Part shown: in pieces, positions 23,101 through 34,072 of the stretch
How positions within the stretch are numbered: the stretch's first letter is position 1
How the letters are laid out: each line of letters opens with the position of its first letter
Origin: Lactuca virosa
Lineage: Eukaryota > Streptophyta > Magnoliopsida > Asterales > Asteraceae
Assembly: GCA_928212115.1 (NCBI GenBank)
Contig: CAKMRJ010001112.1
Span: 409,036,581-409,100,580, forward strand
Direction of reading: 5' to 3'
DNA: 64,000 nucleotides
Program-made: the position numbers and the translations under genes
Notes under the pieces: model-generated
What the model saw: the letters and a program-made list of their open reading frames with translations, nothing else
Told to the model about the DNA's origin: nothing
Database searches by the model: none

Positions 23101-23542
23101 GCTTACAAATCCGAGGGAATATGAACCAATTTTGGAACACTTGAAGAGGATGTTGGCTTCTTACATCCATGAGGTCGCAGCTATGGATCAAGAAATAGCG
23201 AAAGTAATGAACAAGAAACCGACCATCAAGCCAACATCGAAACCAGGAGATGTGAATAAGATGAAGATGGGCCAAATAGATTCAAAACATCTCACTGTGA
23301 TGTTTACAAAAGGCGAAGCTCACAAATTTTTGTTCGCTCTTGTTGATAAACATTTATTTTCAACTGACTGCTTGGAGCACATCATCAACATTATACATCG
23401 GTGCAAGCAAAACTCAGAAGCTGACAAGAAGAATTTTACTGACATGCTTCGGTGGTACATAACGTTCCGTCATCATTTGCTGGCTATTATTCCGAAGGTG
23501 TTCAAAACAATAAAGAAGACTTCTGCAGCTCAACCGAAGTGA
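20138..23542 (+). pseudogene. SIRE-A third ORF (envelope-like protein of Sireviruses), broken
   Basis: The ATG at 20138 (MATSSSVHDQT) opens an ORF homologous along its length to 53306-56968 of SIRE-B. The N-terminal globular region (to ~20930) is split by a TAG at 20255-20257 and two frame switches. From 20816 to 22054 it is open: a lysine-rich stretch, a Pro/Ser/Thr-rich linker with NVSDTGA (21505-21525), then helices. A TAA at 22052-22054 and another stop near 22118 precede a second open part, 22136-23542: coiled coil, charged stretch, and a C-terminal globular domain. In the literature such ORFs are called envelope-like; I see no convincing signal peptide or membrane anchor, so the role is open. 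Confidence 0.75.
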
Positions 23543-23557
23543 GCTTTCGGTCCCATT

Positions 23558-23574
23558 GACGCAAAGGGGGAGAT
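23558..23574 (+). other. Polypurine tract of SIRE-A
   Basis: GACGCAAAGGGGGAGAT ends directly at the 3' LTR start (TGTTGAG). It primes plus-strand synthesis. Confidence 0.85.
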
Positions 23575-23883
23575 TGTTGAGTCTAATTGTGTTGCGTCTT
23601 GGGCTTTTTGTTTTGTATCCGGATTGGGCCTGTCCATCCGTGATTATCTAGTAGGGTTATACTATAAATATGCATGCATGTATGCATTAGACTGTGTTGA
23701 TTATTACGTTCATTGTTTTGTAACCCTAAACTCCTCTACAGTTGAAGTTCTTAATCGAGCTCTTCTGAGGTGTTGAAGTATTAATCATACGACATATTCA
23801 AAGCTATTCTTGTGTTCTTGATTACATTCTTAACTGTTTGCTTGCATAGAATCTAACGATCCTAAAAGAACATTGTTCTAACA
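23575..23883 (+). repeat. 3' LTR of SIRE-A
   Basis: 309 bp, near-identical to 11049-11357, ending TTCTAACA and followed by the CTTCA target duplication (23884-23888). Confidence 0.93.
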
Positions 23884-24565
23884 CTTCACATTTTGGTAAG
23901 ATCTTACAAACTCAAGATTAATATACTTCATTTCAAACTCAATTACTCCTCTTACACACATGTTTTCATGAATCGTGTTTCCTACAATCATCTAAGTTCG
24001 AAAATCTCCTCAAGAACACATCTAGGGCCGAGATCTCATCCATTCTTCATCAAAAACCAAAAACATCAAAGAAAAGTGAGTTCATACCCCCCTATTTTCG
24101 ATTTTTACTTTGTTTTGGGGGATAATACAAGTTGTTTTGTGTAGATCTATGTGTGTATGCATGATTTGGTGTGTTTTTCTAGTTATATATGTGTTTATGT
24201 GTTAAAAACTTCTTGAACTTAAAAATCTACTAAAAGATGATGATATTGGTATAACATAACACTTATTTCAACATATCTCACGAGAAAAAGGTTTAAAATA
24301 CATCAAGGATACTTGAATCTAAGATAAACTTCATGAAAGGGGATAAAATTGACAAAAGTTACAAAATATGGGTTGTTTATGTAACTCTCGGCTAGTAAGG
24401 GGTTCAAAAGGAAATGTTTGCTAAATAATGGCTTATCTCGATATTTGAGACCTTATAGGGACCAAAAATGTAAATATTTTCATAAGTGGGCCTTATTTGG
24501 GCTTCTCACGGTTTTGGGCCCAAGAATTGAAATTTTTGGTCTTTTGTGGGTTAAATTGTCATTTT

Positions 24566-24900
24566 CAAGAAAGTTGGGTCAAAAATGAAAATTTTTGATA
24601 AAAAGGGTCAAAGTTGCGAAATTATGAACATTTGGGCAAAAAAGATGAAATTTTCTATAAATGGGCCGAAAATGTATATTTTCACAAAAATCAAGCCAAA
24701 AATGATATTTTTGACAAAAATGAGTTAAAAATGTTATTTTTACAAAAACTAGCCTTAAAATACAAGTTTTGTCCAAAATGGGGCCAAAAATGTTATTTTT
24801 ACTAAAATTGGGCCTTAATTGTAAATTTTTGGCTTATTGGGCCAAGAATGTCATTTTTACAAAAAGTGGGCTTTTTATGCTATTTTAGTAAATAATTGAG
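24566..24900 (+). repeat. Degenerate 28-31 bp tandem array in gypsy-1 LTR
   Basis: About ten units approximating AAAAATGTTATTTTTACAAA plus a GGGCC-like end. Clear units start near 24668, 24698, 24727 and 24785. Each has a small A/T inverted repeat. Confidence 0.6.
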
Positions 24901-24997
24901 CTAATACTAGCAAAATCATAACAAACGGGCTAATTTTTACCATTTTCAGGTTATTTGGCCTTAGTGGCCCATTAATATGATTGATAGGTCTTGAATA

Positions 24998-25211
24998 CTA
25001 TTTATTTGTTTATTGGGCCTCACTGACCCATTAACATGTGCGACGGACATTGGATACTATTTGCGTGCTATTTGGGCCTGTAAATACCTTACATGTGAAA
25101 TGGGCTATTTATTTGTTTATTGGGCCTCACTGACCCATTAACATGTGTGACGGACATTGGATACTATTTGCGTGCTATTTGGGCCTGTAAATACCTTACA
25201 TGTGAAAAGGG
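24998..25211 (+). repeat. 107-bp tandem duplication in gypsy-1 LTR
   Basis: 24998-25104 and 25105-25211 match almost perfectly from CTATTTATTTGTTTATTGGG to the TGTGAAA end, with about two differences. A recent duplication inside the LTR. Confidence 0.9.
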
Positions 25212-26178
25212 CCTTAGTTTTCCTTTTACATATATTTTGGGCCCATGTTATATAATCTCATTCCTTTCGGGCCTGAAAATGACTTACGTGTTTAGTGAGC
25301 CTCAGTGGTTCGCTTACATGGTTCATTGGGCCCGGAATGAGTTTTATATGTTTCTCTTCGCGTAAAATTCGATTAAGGATCTAGTGAGACGTGTCGGTTG
25401 ACACCTAATGTGTGTACGACCGTAGCCTGTAGTTATAACCAGAGTCTCTTGGAGGGAGAGCGGGGGTTTGTGTATAGATCTATACGGAGGATGACAACCC
25501 ACACCTGAGTTGTTCGCTACAGTTAGACTACATCAGTCTAGGGTGACGATAACCTTATTCTATTTTCCGACGGCGTTCACAAACGCGAAGACAGGCGAAA
25601 TTGTCATTATTGAGTATGGTTATGACGGCTCACTTAGAAGGAATTAACATTATGAAATTTACGGGAGACCATTCTTTTTCTTCTTTTACAAACAACATAG
25701 GGTTGTCTGGGGGCATTCTCTTTACATTCTCTTCATTCACTTTTGGCATTCTATTAAGCAATAACACACATGCATTAATACTAGATCGGACACAAACATA
25801 CTAAACTATTTTAAGAAAATACAGGATTTTCTTGTGATTACAAGGTTATACAAATCATTTTCTCAATCATGCTTATGAACTCACCAACATTTTTATGTTG
25901 ACCTTTTTAAATTAACTTGTATTCTCAGGAAACCGCTGAAGCGGGTTGGGATGAACAAACTAATGGATGTTTTGTTATATTTCTATTTCATCAGACTTTA
26001 ATTATTTTGGCATGTAATATTCAAACAAAATACTCGATGTAACCAATGTACGTTGTTATATTACATGTGTGGTGATGATGATGTCATATTTCAATTATAT
26101 ACTTTGTGATAATACTCCAAGGAAGAAGTCACGTGCAAGCCCCCGGACGTTTCCGCCGTCTGGTTCGGGGGTGTGACA

Positions 26179-27348
26179 CAACAGCCAGTGATACCCGAGT
26201 GGAAATGGGAACGAATAACAATGGATTTTATAACCAAATTACCCAAGACGACAGACGGACTGGATGTCATTTGGGTGATTATCAATCGGTTGACTAAATC
26301 CGCCTATTTCCTACCAATAAAAGAAACGTATAAAATGGAGAGACTAACACGGATCTACATAAGGAGGTGATGAGACTACATGGAGTACCGATATCTATTA
26401 TCTCTGACCGAGATAGTAGATTCACCTCTCGATTTTGGCAGTCGCTCCAGAAAGCATTGGGAACTCAGCTGGATATGCGCACTGCCTACCACCCCCAGAT
26501 CGATGGACAGTGTGGGAGGACCATCCAAACATTGGAGGACATGTTAAGGGTCTGTGTGATAGATTTCGGCAAGGCTTGAGATGCCCACTTGCCACTGGTG
26601 GAATTCTCATACAACAATAGCCATCACACAAGTATCAAAGTTGCTCCTTTTGAGGCCCTTTATGGACGAAAATGACGATCACCTCTCTGTTGGGCTGAGG
26701 TAGGAGACACCCAACTGGCAAAGAGACAAGTAACAAACAGCACCCTCACAGGACCCGAGATCATCCGGGAAACAACTGAGAAAATCGTCTAGATCAGAGC
26801 ACGACTCCAGGCATCTTGAGACCGATAGAAGACCTATGCAGACCAAAGACGAAAGCCTCTAGAATTTCAAGTAGGACATCGCGTGCTTCTAAAAGTCTCT
26901 CCCTGGAAAGGGATGATATGATTCGGAAGATAAGGAAAGTTAAATCCACGATACATCGGACCATTCGAGATCCTTGCTAGGATCGGTCCGGTGGCCTACA
27001 AGCTGCTGCTACCATCGGAGCTTAGCAACGTACACCCCGTCTTTCACGTGACAAACCTAAAGAAATGCCTAACGGAAGAAACCCTCGTTGTTCCACTTGA
27101 CGAGATTGAGGTGAATGAAAATCTCCTGTTCGTTCAGGAACCGGTTGAAATCATGGATAGAGAAGTGAAACGTAGGAAACAAAGTCGCATCCCGATTGTG
27201 AAGGTTCGATGGAGTGCCAAACGTAGACCCGAATTCACATGGGAACGTGAGGATCAGATGATGCAAAAATACCCCCATCTCTTCTCTAGATCTTAAGGAT
27301 AACTTTCGAAAGTATTTCAGGATGAAATTCCCTTTAACGGGGGGATGA
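26179..27348 (+). pseudogene. gypsy-2: truncated integrase to chromodomain
   Basis: The sequence begins abruptly with CAACAGCCAGTGATACCCGA, equivalent to position ~9039 inside gypsy-1 pol, directly after the LTR end at 26178. It continues with the integrase core (DFITKLPKTTDGLDVIW, SDRDSRFTSRFW, AYHPQIDGQ), several stops (about 26579, 26674, 26791), and an intact C-terminal chromodomain-like frame 26991-27296 (IPIVKVRWSAKRRPEFTW). No PBS, gag, protease or RT is present. Confidence 0.85.
27302..27348 (+). promoter_or_regulatory. Pre-PPT inverted repeats and PPT of gypsy-2
   Basis: ACTTTCGAAAGT (27302-27313) is a perfect palindrome. TATTTCAGGATGAAATT (27313-27329) keeps the stem of the gypsy-1 hairpin with a G-C pair replaced by A-T. 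GGGGGGATGA then abuts the LTR start at 27349. Confidence 0.7.
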
Positions 27349-27620
27349 TGTCACAACTAGAAATTTCAGGTCAAAACCAGGTCCAAGGGTCTTGTATACG
27401 CGAATGTGTTAGCTATGATACAATTAAGATCAATAATACATAATTGGAATTCATGTTACTGTAATCCCTAATGATTATTGCAAATCAAATAAGCATCACA
27501 TGATATGGACATAAGAACTTGTGTTTATGTTGCAACCTTGAGTGCTTGAACTTTAAGGCTATCATTTAGAGTTTTCTAATCACCAGAAGCATATACACAT
27601 TTATATTTTCCACAATGAAT
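27349..27620 (+). repeat. Start of a gypsy LTR (partial)
   Basis: TGTCACAACTAGAAATTTCA matches the start of the LTR at 10207 (TGTCACAACTAGCATTTTCA). Similarity fades within a few hundred bases and I cannot find a matching LTR end, so the right border is approximate. Confidence 0.5.
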
Positions 27621-27944
27621 ATCAAACCACAAGAAGAAAATTTATGTGGGTCTTTTTCCAAAAACATGAAAATTTTCATCAAATGACGAAACGTACTTTT
27701 GTTCTTTCATTTTTAATAAAATGCAATATTCATTTATTATTAGTACGTATTCACTAATGAATATGTGGTGAATTTGATGGAATACATACAAGATAACTTA
27801 CAATTTTGATTTTTAAATGTAGTATTCATTAATGTTCTAACATACACTTTCTTTTTGTAAATTAATTTTTATGTAGGAATAATATGGTGTTGATTATAAA
27901 AGAACTTTCTTGAAGCATTAGAATACCAATAGTTGAAATCATAA

Positions 27945-28104
27945 GTGAATATAACTTTAATCACGAATGAATACAATTGAACGCCAATGACCAGATAATA
28001 AATGAATATAACTTTAATCATGAATGAATACAATTGAATGCGAGTGAATCATGTATTTATAATGAAATATAACTTTAATCATTAATAAATACAATTCAAC
28101 GTAA
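27945..28104 (+). repeat. 57-61 bp degenerate repeat, three copies
   Basis: Units share GAATATAACTTTAATCA followed by GAATACAATTGAA. The shared word starts at 27951, 28008 and 28069. Confidence 0.75.
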
Positions 28105-28873
28105 TATTATTTACAATGTAATATTTCCAATTATTCAATAATATACAAATAACTTAAATTACAAGGTGTTGTATGAAATGAATTATATTGATGTGAACAT
28201 TCTTGTTTAAAACTCGGATGGACGTCAAAGTGGTTTAAATTTCCATTTGTCGTTTCATTTCATGTGTGCTTAACCAACTATCATATGCTTCACCTTCACC
28301 ATCTTCAGCAACAACCCTATTCATTTTCCGACCTGGTAATCAATATTCTTCAAAAGAAAAAGTCCCACTCATTGTTAATATCTACAAAATATGTTTGTTC
28401 GAAATCTTTCAAGGCATCGAGGTCGTACAATATTTCATGAACAAACTTTCAAAACTCATTGAAGTCTATATTGTTCAAGTTATACTTATTTAAGTTCCTT
28501 CAAGATCAATGAAATGAAAAAAGATCAATAAGCTTGAAGTAACATTCAATAAAAAAATGATTAAATGATTAAGAAAAAAAAAGAGAAAACCAAACAGATG
28601 GATATTTTTATTCATGAGAAGTCCTTTTAGGACAAAATAATTATTTTTGTTCTTTCATCATAAATGAATGCATTACCAAAACTCGTGAACATACAAGTTA
28701 AGTCAAAATTATCTTTTATGTTGTATAATCATTAATCAATAAACGATTAGGTAACATACAATTATTAAATTTCATTTAGGTAAAAGTAATCATTTATGTT
28801 CTATAATCAATAGCGAAGATATTATCACAATTAAAAAGCATGTGATGTGTATGAAACATACCAGGTTTGGAGC

Positions 28874-28937
28874 AACCATGCCAGTAGCAGCAGAAATAAT
28901 TTGTCAACCTTGCCAGTAGCAGCAGAAATAATCTGTC
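28874..28937 (+). repeat. 32-bp tandem duplication
   Basis: Two copies of a unit containing GCCAGTAGCAGCAGAAATAA, with about two differences. Confidence 0.85.
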
Positions 28938-29532
28938 AACCTATTGAAATGTTTTCATCCCTGATTATACTTGATGATCAAATTAGGTGATTTACCCAAA
29001 AAACTTCAGCAACAAACTAAATTAATAAATTAGCAAATTAGAATGAAAGAAGTAAGGATCTAATCATCGCAGTTGCGAAAAAGATTTTGTTAACAGTTTT
29101 AGAGAGCACGGTCATGGCAACAGATTTATTGAATCCAAATTTCACCATAGCAAAGACGATTAAAATCACCAGGAAAATACATAAAAGATCATGTTAGTTA
29201 CAAAATAAGAATAAAACTCAAACTAACCGACAATTGATAAAGTCATGCTTGTGATGTACATAAAGAAAAATCGTTCGGTGAAAAAGAGGCAAGGCTCAAT
29301 TGGGTTGATTCGATGCAGATCATACAGCAAATAGGAGATAACAGAAAAACAAAGATTTCATAAACAATATCATTCATTATTTCACTGTTGAAGCAAGTAG
29401 GTATTAATAAAAAAGATTCTGATAACAAAAAAAAAAAATCAAGTGCAGTAGACATAGAGATTAAAAACACCAAATATACGGGACCACTAACCTGATAATT
29501 AGGTTTAGGTGCGATCAATTTTTTGAAGTGGT

Positions 29533-29721
29533 GACCGAAGGAATGCCAAAAAGAACTCGCTTATTGGAGCTTGAACTCGTTTAACTACTGAGCCTCACGT
29601 TCCATCTCGATGATTAGACGAACGACGAGGATCAAGAATGATGTTCCGACGATCCATGTAGCCTTGCTATCGGAGCCTCTTGACGACGTATCTGACGGCT
29701 GATGCCGCTTGCTATCTCTGA
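29533..29721 (-). pseudogene. TOM9/TOM22-like mitochondrial import receptor fragment (pseudogene)
   Basis: On the minus strand a short peptide ATWIVGTSFLILVV, then IIEMEREAQ, matches what I recall of the tail-anchor segment of plant TOM9 (the TOM22 homologue of the outer-membrane import complex). Upstream, in another frame, lies RYVVKRLR, resembling the cytosolic helix before the anchor, and before it SEIAS. Downstream, in the anchor frame but interrupted by TAG and TAA, come LNEFKLQ and ASS, then after a shift LFGIPSVT, resembling the short intermembrane-space tail. At least three frame changes and two stops make it dead. The N-terminus is missing at the point where a minus-strand gypsy LTR begins (~29719). 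The assignment rests on motif memory, not a search. Confidence 0.6.
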
Positions 29722-32077
29722 CATTCCCATTTTTACGGTCAGAAAATATCGCTTTGTTTATGCTTATTAAATCAGAGTAATTTTTTTAAAAGATTGATTA
29801 TGCGGAATTTATCCCAAAAACATGATAACGATATTATCAAAACATTTTCGAAGAAATGTGTTTTATTTATAAACTCGGGATGTCATCGTCAATACAGAAA
29901 CATAAACGAGTCTTACATTATCATAGACTAACAGTCTACATCTCCTTCAATCTCTCATCATGCATGCAACTCCGTACTGTTACGTGTGATACAAAGAAGT
30001 TCAGTGGGTCAGGTTGAAAATTCTGATGACTACATAGGGTTTTCAATCCACCATATTATAATCTTTATTTATATATTCTTCAGTATTCAAGTAACCTAAT
30101 TACCCCACTCTCATTATCTTCACTTCCTAATCCTAATATGATGATCTCGATGGAACTTTCTTAACGGACCTTTATCAACAGACAACTATAATTCCTAGAT
30201 TGATTAGGCACGACAGTATGATAATACTTTGTGTAAACACGGCAACACGACACTACATTAGTACTTTGGATAGACACGACAGTACAATAGTATTTGGCTA
30301 AGCACAGCAGGCACGTCAGTACAATAGTACTTCGAATAAACGTGCCAGTACAAAAGTACTTGGGATAGACACGGCTTATTATTTTGCACAATTCTCACAA
30401 ACCTATCACAGCTACTATCTCACACAGCTCTAGCATGAACTCTCAATCTATAATTCCTAGATTGATTAGGCACGACAGTATGATAATACTTTGTGTAAAC
30501 ATGGCAACACGACACTACGTTAGTACTTTGGATAGGCACGACAGTACAATAGTATTTGGCTAACCACGTCAGGCATGTCAGTACAATAGTACTTAGAATA
30601 AACGTGGCAGTACAAAAGTACTTGGGATTGACTCGACAGACACGGCTTATTATTTTGCTCAATTCTCACAAACCTATCACATCTACTATCTCACACGGCT
30701 CTAGCACGAACTCTCATTTATTATCTCACACGGTCCATTTCTACCCAATCATATAATTAAGTTTGATAATATATATTTAGTTTAATCGAGTAATAACTAT
30801 ATCAAGTTGCACGTATATATATTAAACACAGCAAGACAGCGCACATGACATTTAAGCAATTAGAATACTTGTATCTATGTGTATGTTTGAAAGTAACTAT
30901 GGACTCACCTGATAACAGTAGATGACTCGAGGTTAGGGCAGCGATTCTCCTTAACACTTTTTCAAAAGAGCTAGATGTATATAATGCTAAGTCTTAGTTT
31001 CATGATCCTGGCGACTATATTAATTATAGTCTAGATTTTACGATAATCCCAATGTCTGCTGAGCTATAGCTTGATAAGGGATAACCAGGTATGATCATAT
31101 CGGAGGTACGGTTCGTTTGGTATACACAGTATACTCTTTGGAAATTACACTTTAAACACCTCACTAAATCCAGCCTAGACATCATCCTCGTAAGTAGATG
31201 AATCAGTATAATGACTTAGAATTACTGACAAGTATTATTTATAGGTTCATAATAATGACTTATGACTATAAATATAAGTTACATTGAAAGAATGAGAGTG
31301 TAGCTTAACTTATAGAGATTTCTTGGACAAAAGTCCGGAAATTGCACTAGCAGATGTTCTACTTACTATCTATTACTACTTCAGGGATCACATGGCTTCG
31401 CCGAAGGCTAATACTAAGAGAAAATGGGCTAAAATCGACAGCAACTCGAGAGAGAAGAACTTTGGGAGGTGTGGGAAGAGAATGATGTTTGGCCTCCTAT
31501 TTATAGTTGTTTTTGGGGTGTGCGGCGTGCAAAAGCGGGGCACATCGCGCTTTTTAAGGCTATGTATCCCCAACCACATTGTGCCACTTATCACCCTATC
31601 CATGGTCCACGGTTTCACTTTCTAGAAGCGTGCGGCGTACACCCGGCACGCACTATGTAGGGCGCAAATCGCTGATTTTGTAAATTCCATAACTTCTTTA
31701 CCTTGACTCTGTCTTTAACGTTCTTTTTTTGCACGTGTAGCTCCCGACGAGTACTACAACTTTCCTTTAGGCTCCATCGCCTAATTCTGACTTTATTTTT
31801 AGCCCTTATTTTTATATGATTTTATGATTTTTGCAAAAATCATAACTTTCTCGTACGAACTCCGATTTTGGTGTTCCATTTACCCAAATTCATATCTTAA
31901 AGAGTACTATGACTTTCATTTTGGTGACTTTATCCAAAATTCAACCATTCTCTTCATACCTTTTAAAGTTACACATTCCTTGTGTGCGACTGACTTTTAT
32001 ATATTTGAAAAATCATATCTAATTCATACGGAGTCGGATTTCTACGAAATTTATATTATCGGGATCGGGACGACATA
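29719..32077 (-). repeat. Minus-strand gypsy LTR fragment
   Basis: Read on the minus strand, the 29719-29900 end matches the 3' end of the solo LTR at 41555-43656: both have a purine-rich end, ACGG-C-AGAAAA, an AAACAAA-rich stretch, and CATCCC followed by the CATCGTCAATACAGAAACAT equivalent. The right part (31800-32060) contains the minus-strand words typical of such LTRs (equivalents of TCCGAGTTCGTACGAGAAAG). The LTR start is missing; sequence switches to gypsy-3 integrase at ~32078. Confidence 0.6.
30186..30710 (-). repeat. 262-bp tandem duplication built from CACGACAGTAC-type subrepeats
   Basis: CTATAATTCCTAGATTGATT starts at 30186 and again at 30448, and the two ~262-bp units stay alignable to about 30710. 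Inside each unit there are 28-39 bp subrepeats of the form CACGACAGTACAATAGTACTT. Confidence 0.85.
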
Positions 32078-33204
32078 CCCTAAGGTCAAGGCAAAATACC
32101 AGAAACCATCCGGTTTATTGCAATAACCCGAAATACCTGAGTGGAAATGGGAGCAAGTTTCCATGGACTTTATCACAAAACTACCCAAGACGCCTAGCGG
32201 TTACAAAAAAATGGAGAAGTTAGCCAGTACTTATGTCAAGGAGATAGTCCGACATCTATCATCTCAGACAGAGACAACCGATTTACATCCCGGTTTTGGC
32301 AAGCAATGCAACGGGAATTAGGCACCCGACTCGATATGAGTACCGCTTATCATCCGCAGACATATGGTCAAATCGAAAGGACCATACAAACCTTGGAAGA
32401 TATGCTCAGAGAATGTCTGATAGAGTTTGGAAATGCAGGGGATACTCACCTACTGTTGGTTGAGTTCTCCTATAACAATAGTTATCACACGAGTATAAAT
32501 GTTGCACCATTTGAAGTACTTTATGGTAGAAAGTGTCATTCACCGGTGTGTTGGGTAGAAGTCGGTGATACCCAACTAGCAAAGAAACACGTAGGGAACA
32601 CTTTGCTAACCAGACCGAAGATTATTCACGAAACAACCAAGAAGATCGTGAAAATTAAGGAACGATTAAGATCGGCTTGTGATCGTCAAAAGAAATACGC
32701 CAACCTTCAACAAAAACCACTTGAATTTCAAGTTGGGGTCAGATTCATGCAAAGAGAATCTCCTTGGAAAGGAGTTATAATATTTTTCAAGAGGGGCAAA
32801 CTCAACCCGCGATACATAGGACCTTTCGAGATCCTTGCCAAAATAGTCCCAATAGCCTACCGACTTGCTCTGCCCCAAGAGCTCAAAAACATACACAATG
32901 TATTCCATGTTTGAAACCTTAAGAAAAGTCTCTCTGAAGACATGCTAGTTGTACCTCTCGACGAAATCCAGATCGAGACAAAACAAAACTTCATCGAGGA
33001 ACCAGTCGAATTCATGGATCGTGAAGTCAAGAGGCTTAAGCAAAGTCGTATTCCCATACTCAAAGTACGATGGAACTCTAAGCAAGGATCGGAATACACA
33101 TTGTAACGCGAAGATCAAATGAGGAGCAAGTATCCATATTTATTTGAAAACACCCCAACTACACATTAAATTCCGGGACAAAATTTCTTTTAATGGGGGG
33201 AGGA
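32078..33204 (+). pseudogene. gypsy-3: truncated integrase to chromodomain
   Basis: Starts mid-integrase (AKYQKPSGLLQ, equivalent to ~9010 in gypsy-1). The core is partly deleted near 32205-32260: the SDRDNRF motif follows in another frame after the loss of the DRLTKSAHF block. The longest open part, 32306-32914, covers YHPQTYGQIERTIQTLEDML to LNPRYIGPFEIL. The chromodomain-like tail (SRIPILKVRWNSKQGSEYT) contains a stop at about 33103. The sequence ends in a degenerate pre-PPT hairpin (33169-33185), a G-rich PPT and an LTR at 33205. It is a different subfamily from gypsy-1 and -2. Confidence 0.85.
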
Positions 33205-34072
33205 TGTGACAAACCAGAGAATACGTCACCAACCTTCGTTAATATTTAACGTTAGGATGTAAAAATGCAATAAGGACAACCTTGTAACCACACTATATAT
33301 TTAATATATTTGAATTTTCCATCCTTAGTTACGCTAACCATTAGGCTCAAAAATAAGTGCACAAAAAGTCGCGTTACTTTGAGAGCAAGTTAGCATATTT
33401 AGACTTCTTAAGTCGCAGTGATTCCAGAAATATAAATTTTGTAAGAATCCGACAGAGTATGGGTGAGATATGGAATTTATAGTAAATAAATATCTACCAT
33501 ACTTAAAAAGTTACAACGACGAAAACTACAAGGAGATTGGTTGACTTTTGGAAAAAGTCACCAACTAGGAAATTGTAGTACAACTTATGAGAGAGTTATG
33601 AGGCAAGGAACACATAAAACGGAAGCCATATGAGAGAGTTATGAGTTTTATAAAATCATAACAGTAATAAAAACACGTCGAATAATGAAAGTCAAAACTA
33701 AACAAAACAACCGATAGGAAAGTTGTAGAGATTGACGAGACCTACACGGATATATAGGGGTCGTTGAGAATGAAGTTCGTATGCAAGAGTTACGGAATTC
33801 CAAATTTGCATTTTTACCATTACGCGCGCTCGCACGCAGTGTGCCATGCGTACCGTTGATATGTACGGATATAAAATGAGGTGAGACTCAGAGAAGCCAA
33901 GACGTGGCAGCAATCTTTGGTCCACACGCATTTCCATAGCACGCACTCAAAAACTTGATATAAATAGCAAGCTTCGGTAGATCATTTCCTCAACCCTCTC
34001 ATTCGTTATCTCTCTGCCTCGATTCACGTGCTACTACCCCGAGCGCTTCTCGAAGTGCTAACTTGTGGTTTC
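33205..34072 (+). repeat. gypsy-3 LTR, first part (split by copia-2)
   Basis: Starts TGTGACAAACCAGAG after the PPT and stops at 34072, where copia-2 begins. The last five bases GTTTC (34068-34072) recur at 57884-57888. Confidence 0.85.

Larger units (their letters stand above)
11049..23883 (+). mobile_element. SIRE-A: Sirevirus-like Ty1/copia element with envelope-like ORF
   Basis: A complete insertion: identical-length LTRs of 309 bp, PBS, long gag, PR-INT-RT-RH pol, ~1.8 kb noncoding spacer, a third ORF and a PPT, flanked by a perfect 5-bp duplication CTTCA (11044-11048 and 23884-23888). The large size (12.8 kb), the HWYIDSGCSRHM-type protease context, the extra ORF after RNase H and short LTRs are features of the Sirevirus (SIRE/Maximus) branch. 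About five differences between its two LTRs suggest a recent insertion. Gag, pol and ORF3 nevertheless contain frameshifts and stops, so it is not autonomous. Confidence 0.92.
23889..26178 (+). repeat. gypsy-1 LTR, second part
   Basis: Resumes exactly after the SIRE-A target duplication and ends GGGGGTGTGACA at 26178, the typical end for this LTR class (compare 58461-58470). The total LTR without the insert is about 3.1 kb. It contains a degenerate 28-31 bp tandem array (about 24566-24900), a 107-bp tandem duplication, and a U5-like stretch with GAACTCACCAACATTT (25877-25892) that is also seen in the gypsy-3 LTR at 58171-58186. Confidence 0.8.
27621..29532. other. AT-rich region without recognised gene
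   Basis: About 1.9 kb with no convincing coding sequence on either strand. It includes a three-copy degenerate repeat (27945-28104) and a 32-bp tandem duplication (28874-28937). It could be host intergenic DNA or the remainder of the LTR starting at 27349. Confidence 0.4.

Noticed and set aside
20816..23542. ORF3 as a true viral envelope glycoprotein
   Set aside because: No convincing signal peptide, membrane anchor or cysteine pattern; the linker is Pro/Ser-rich and the rest helical. Only the family name envelope-like is kept.
28266..28493. 75-codon open frame in AT-rich DNA
   Set aside because: No recognisable domain and typical length for chance in this composition.
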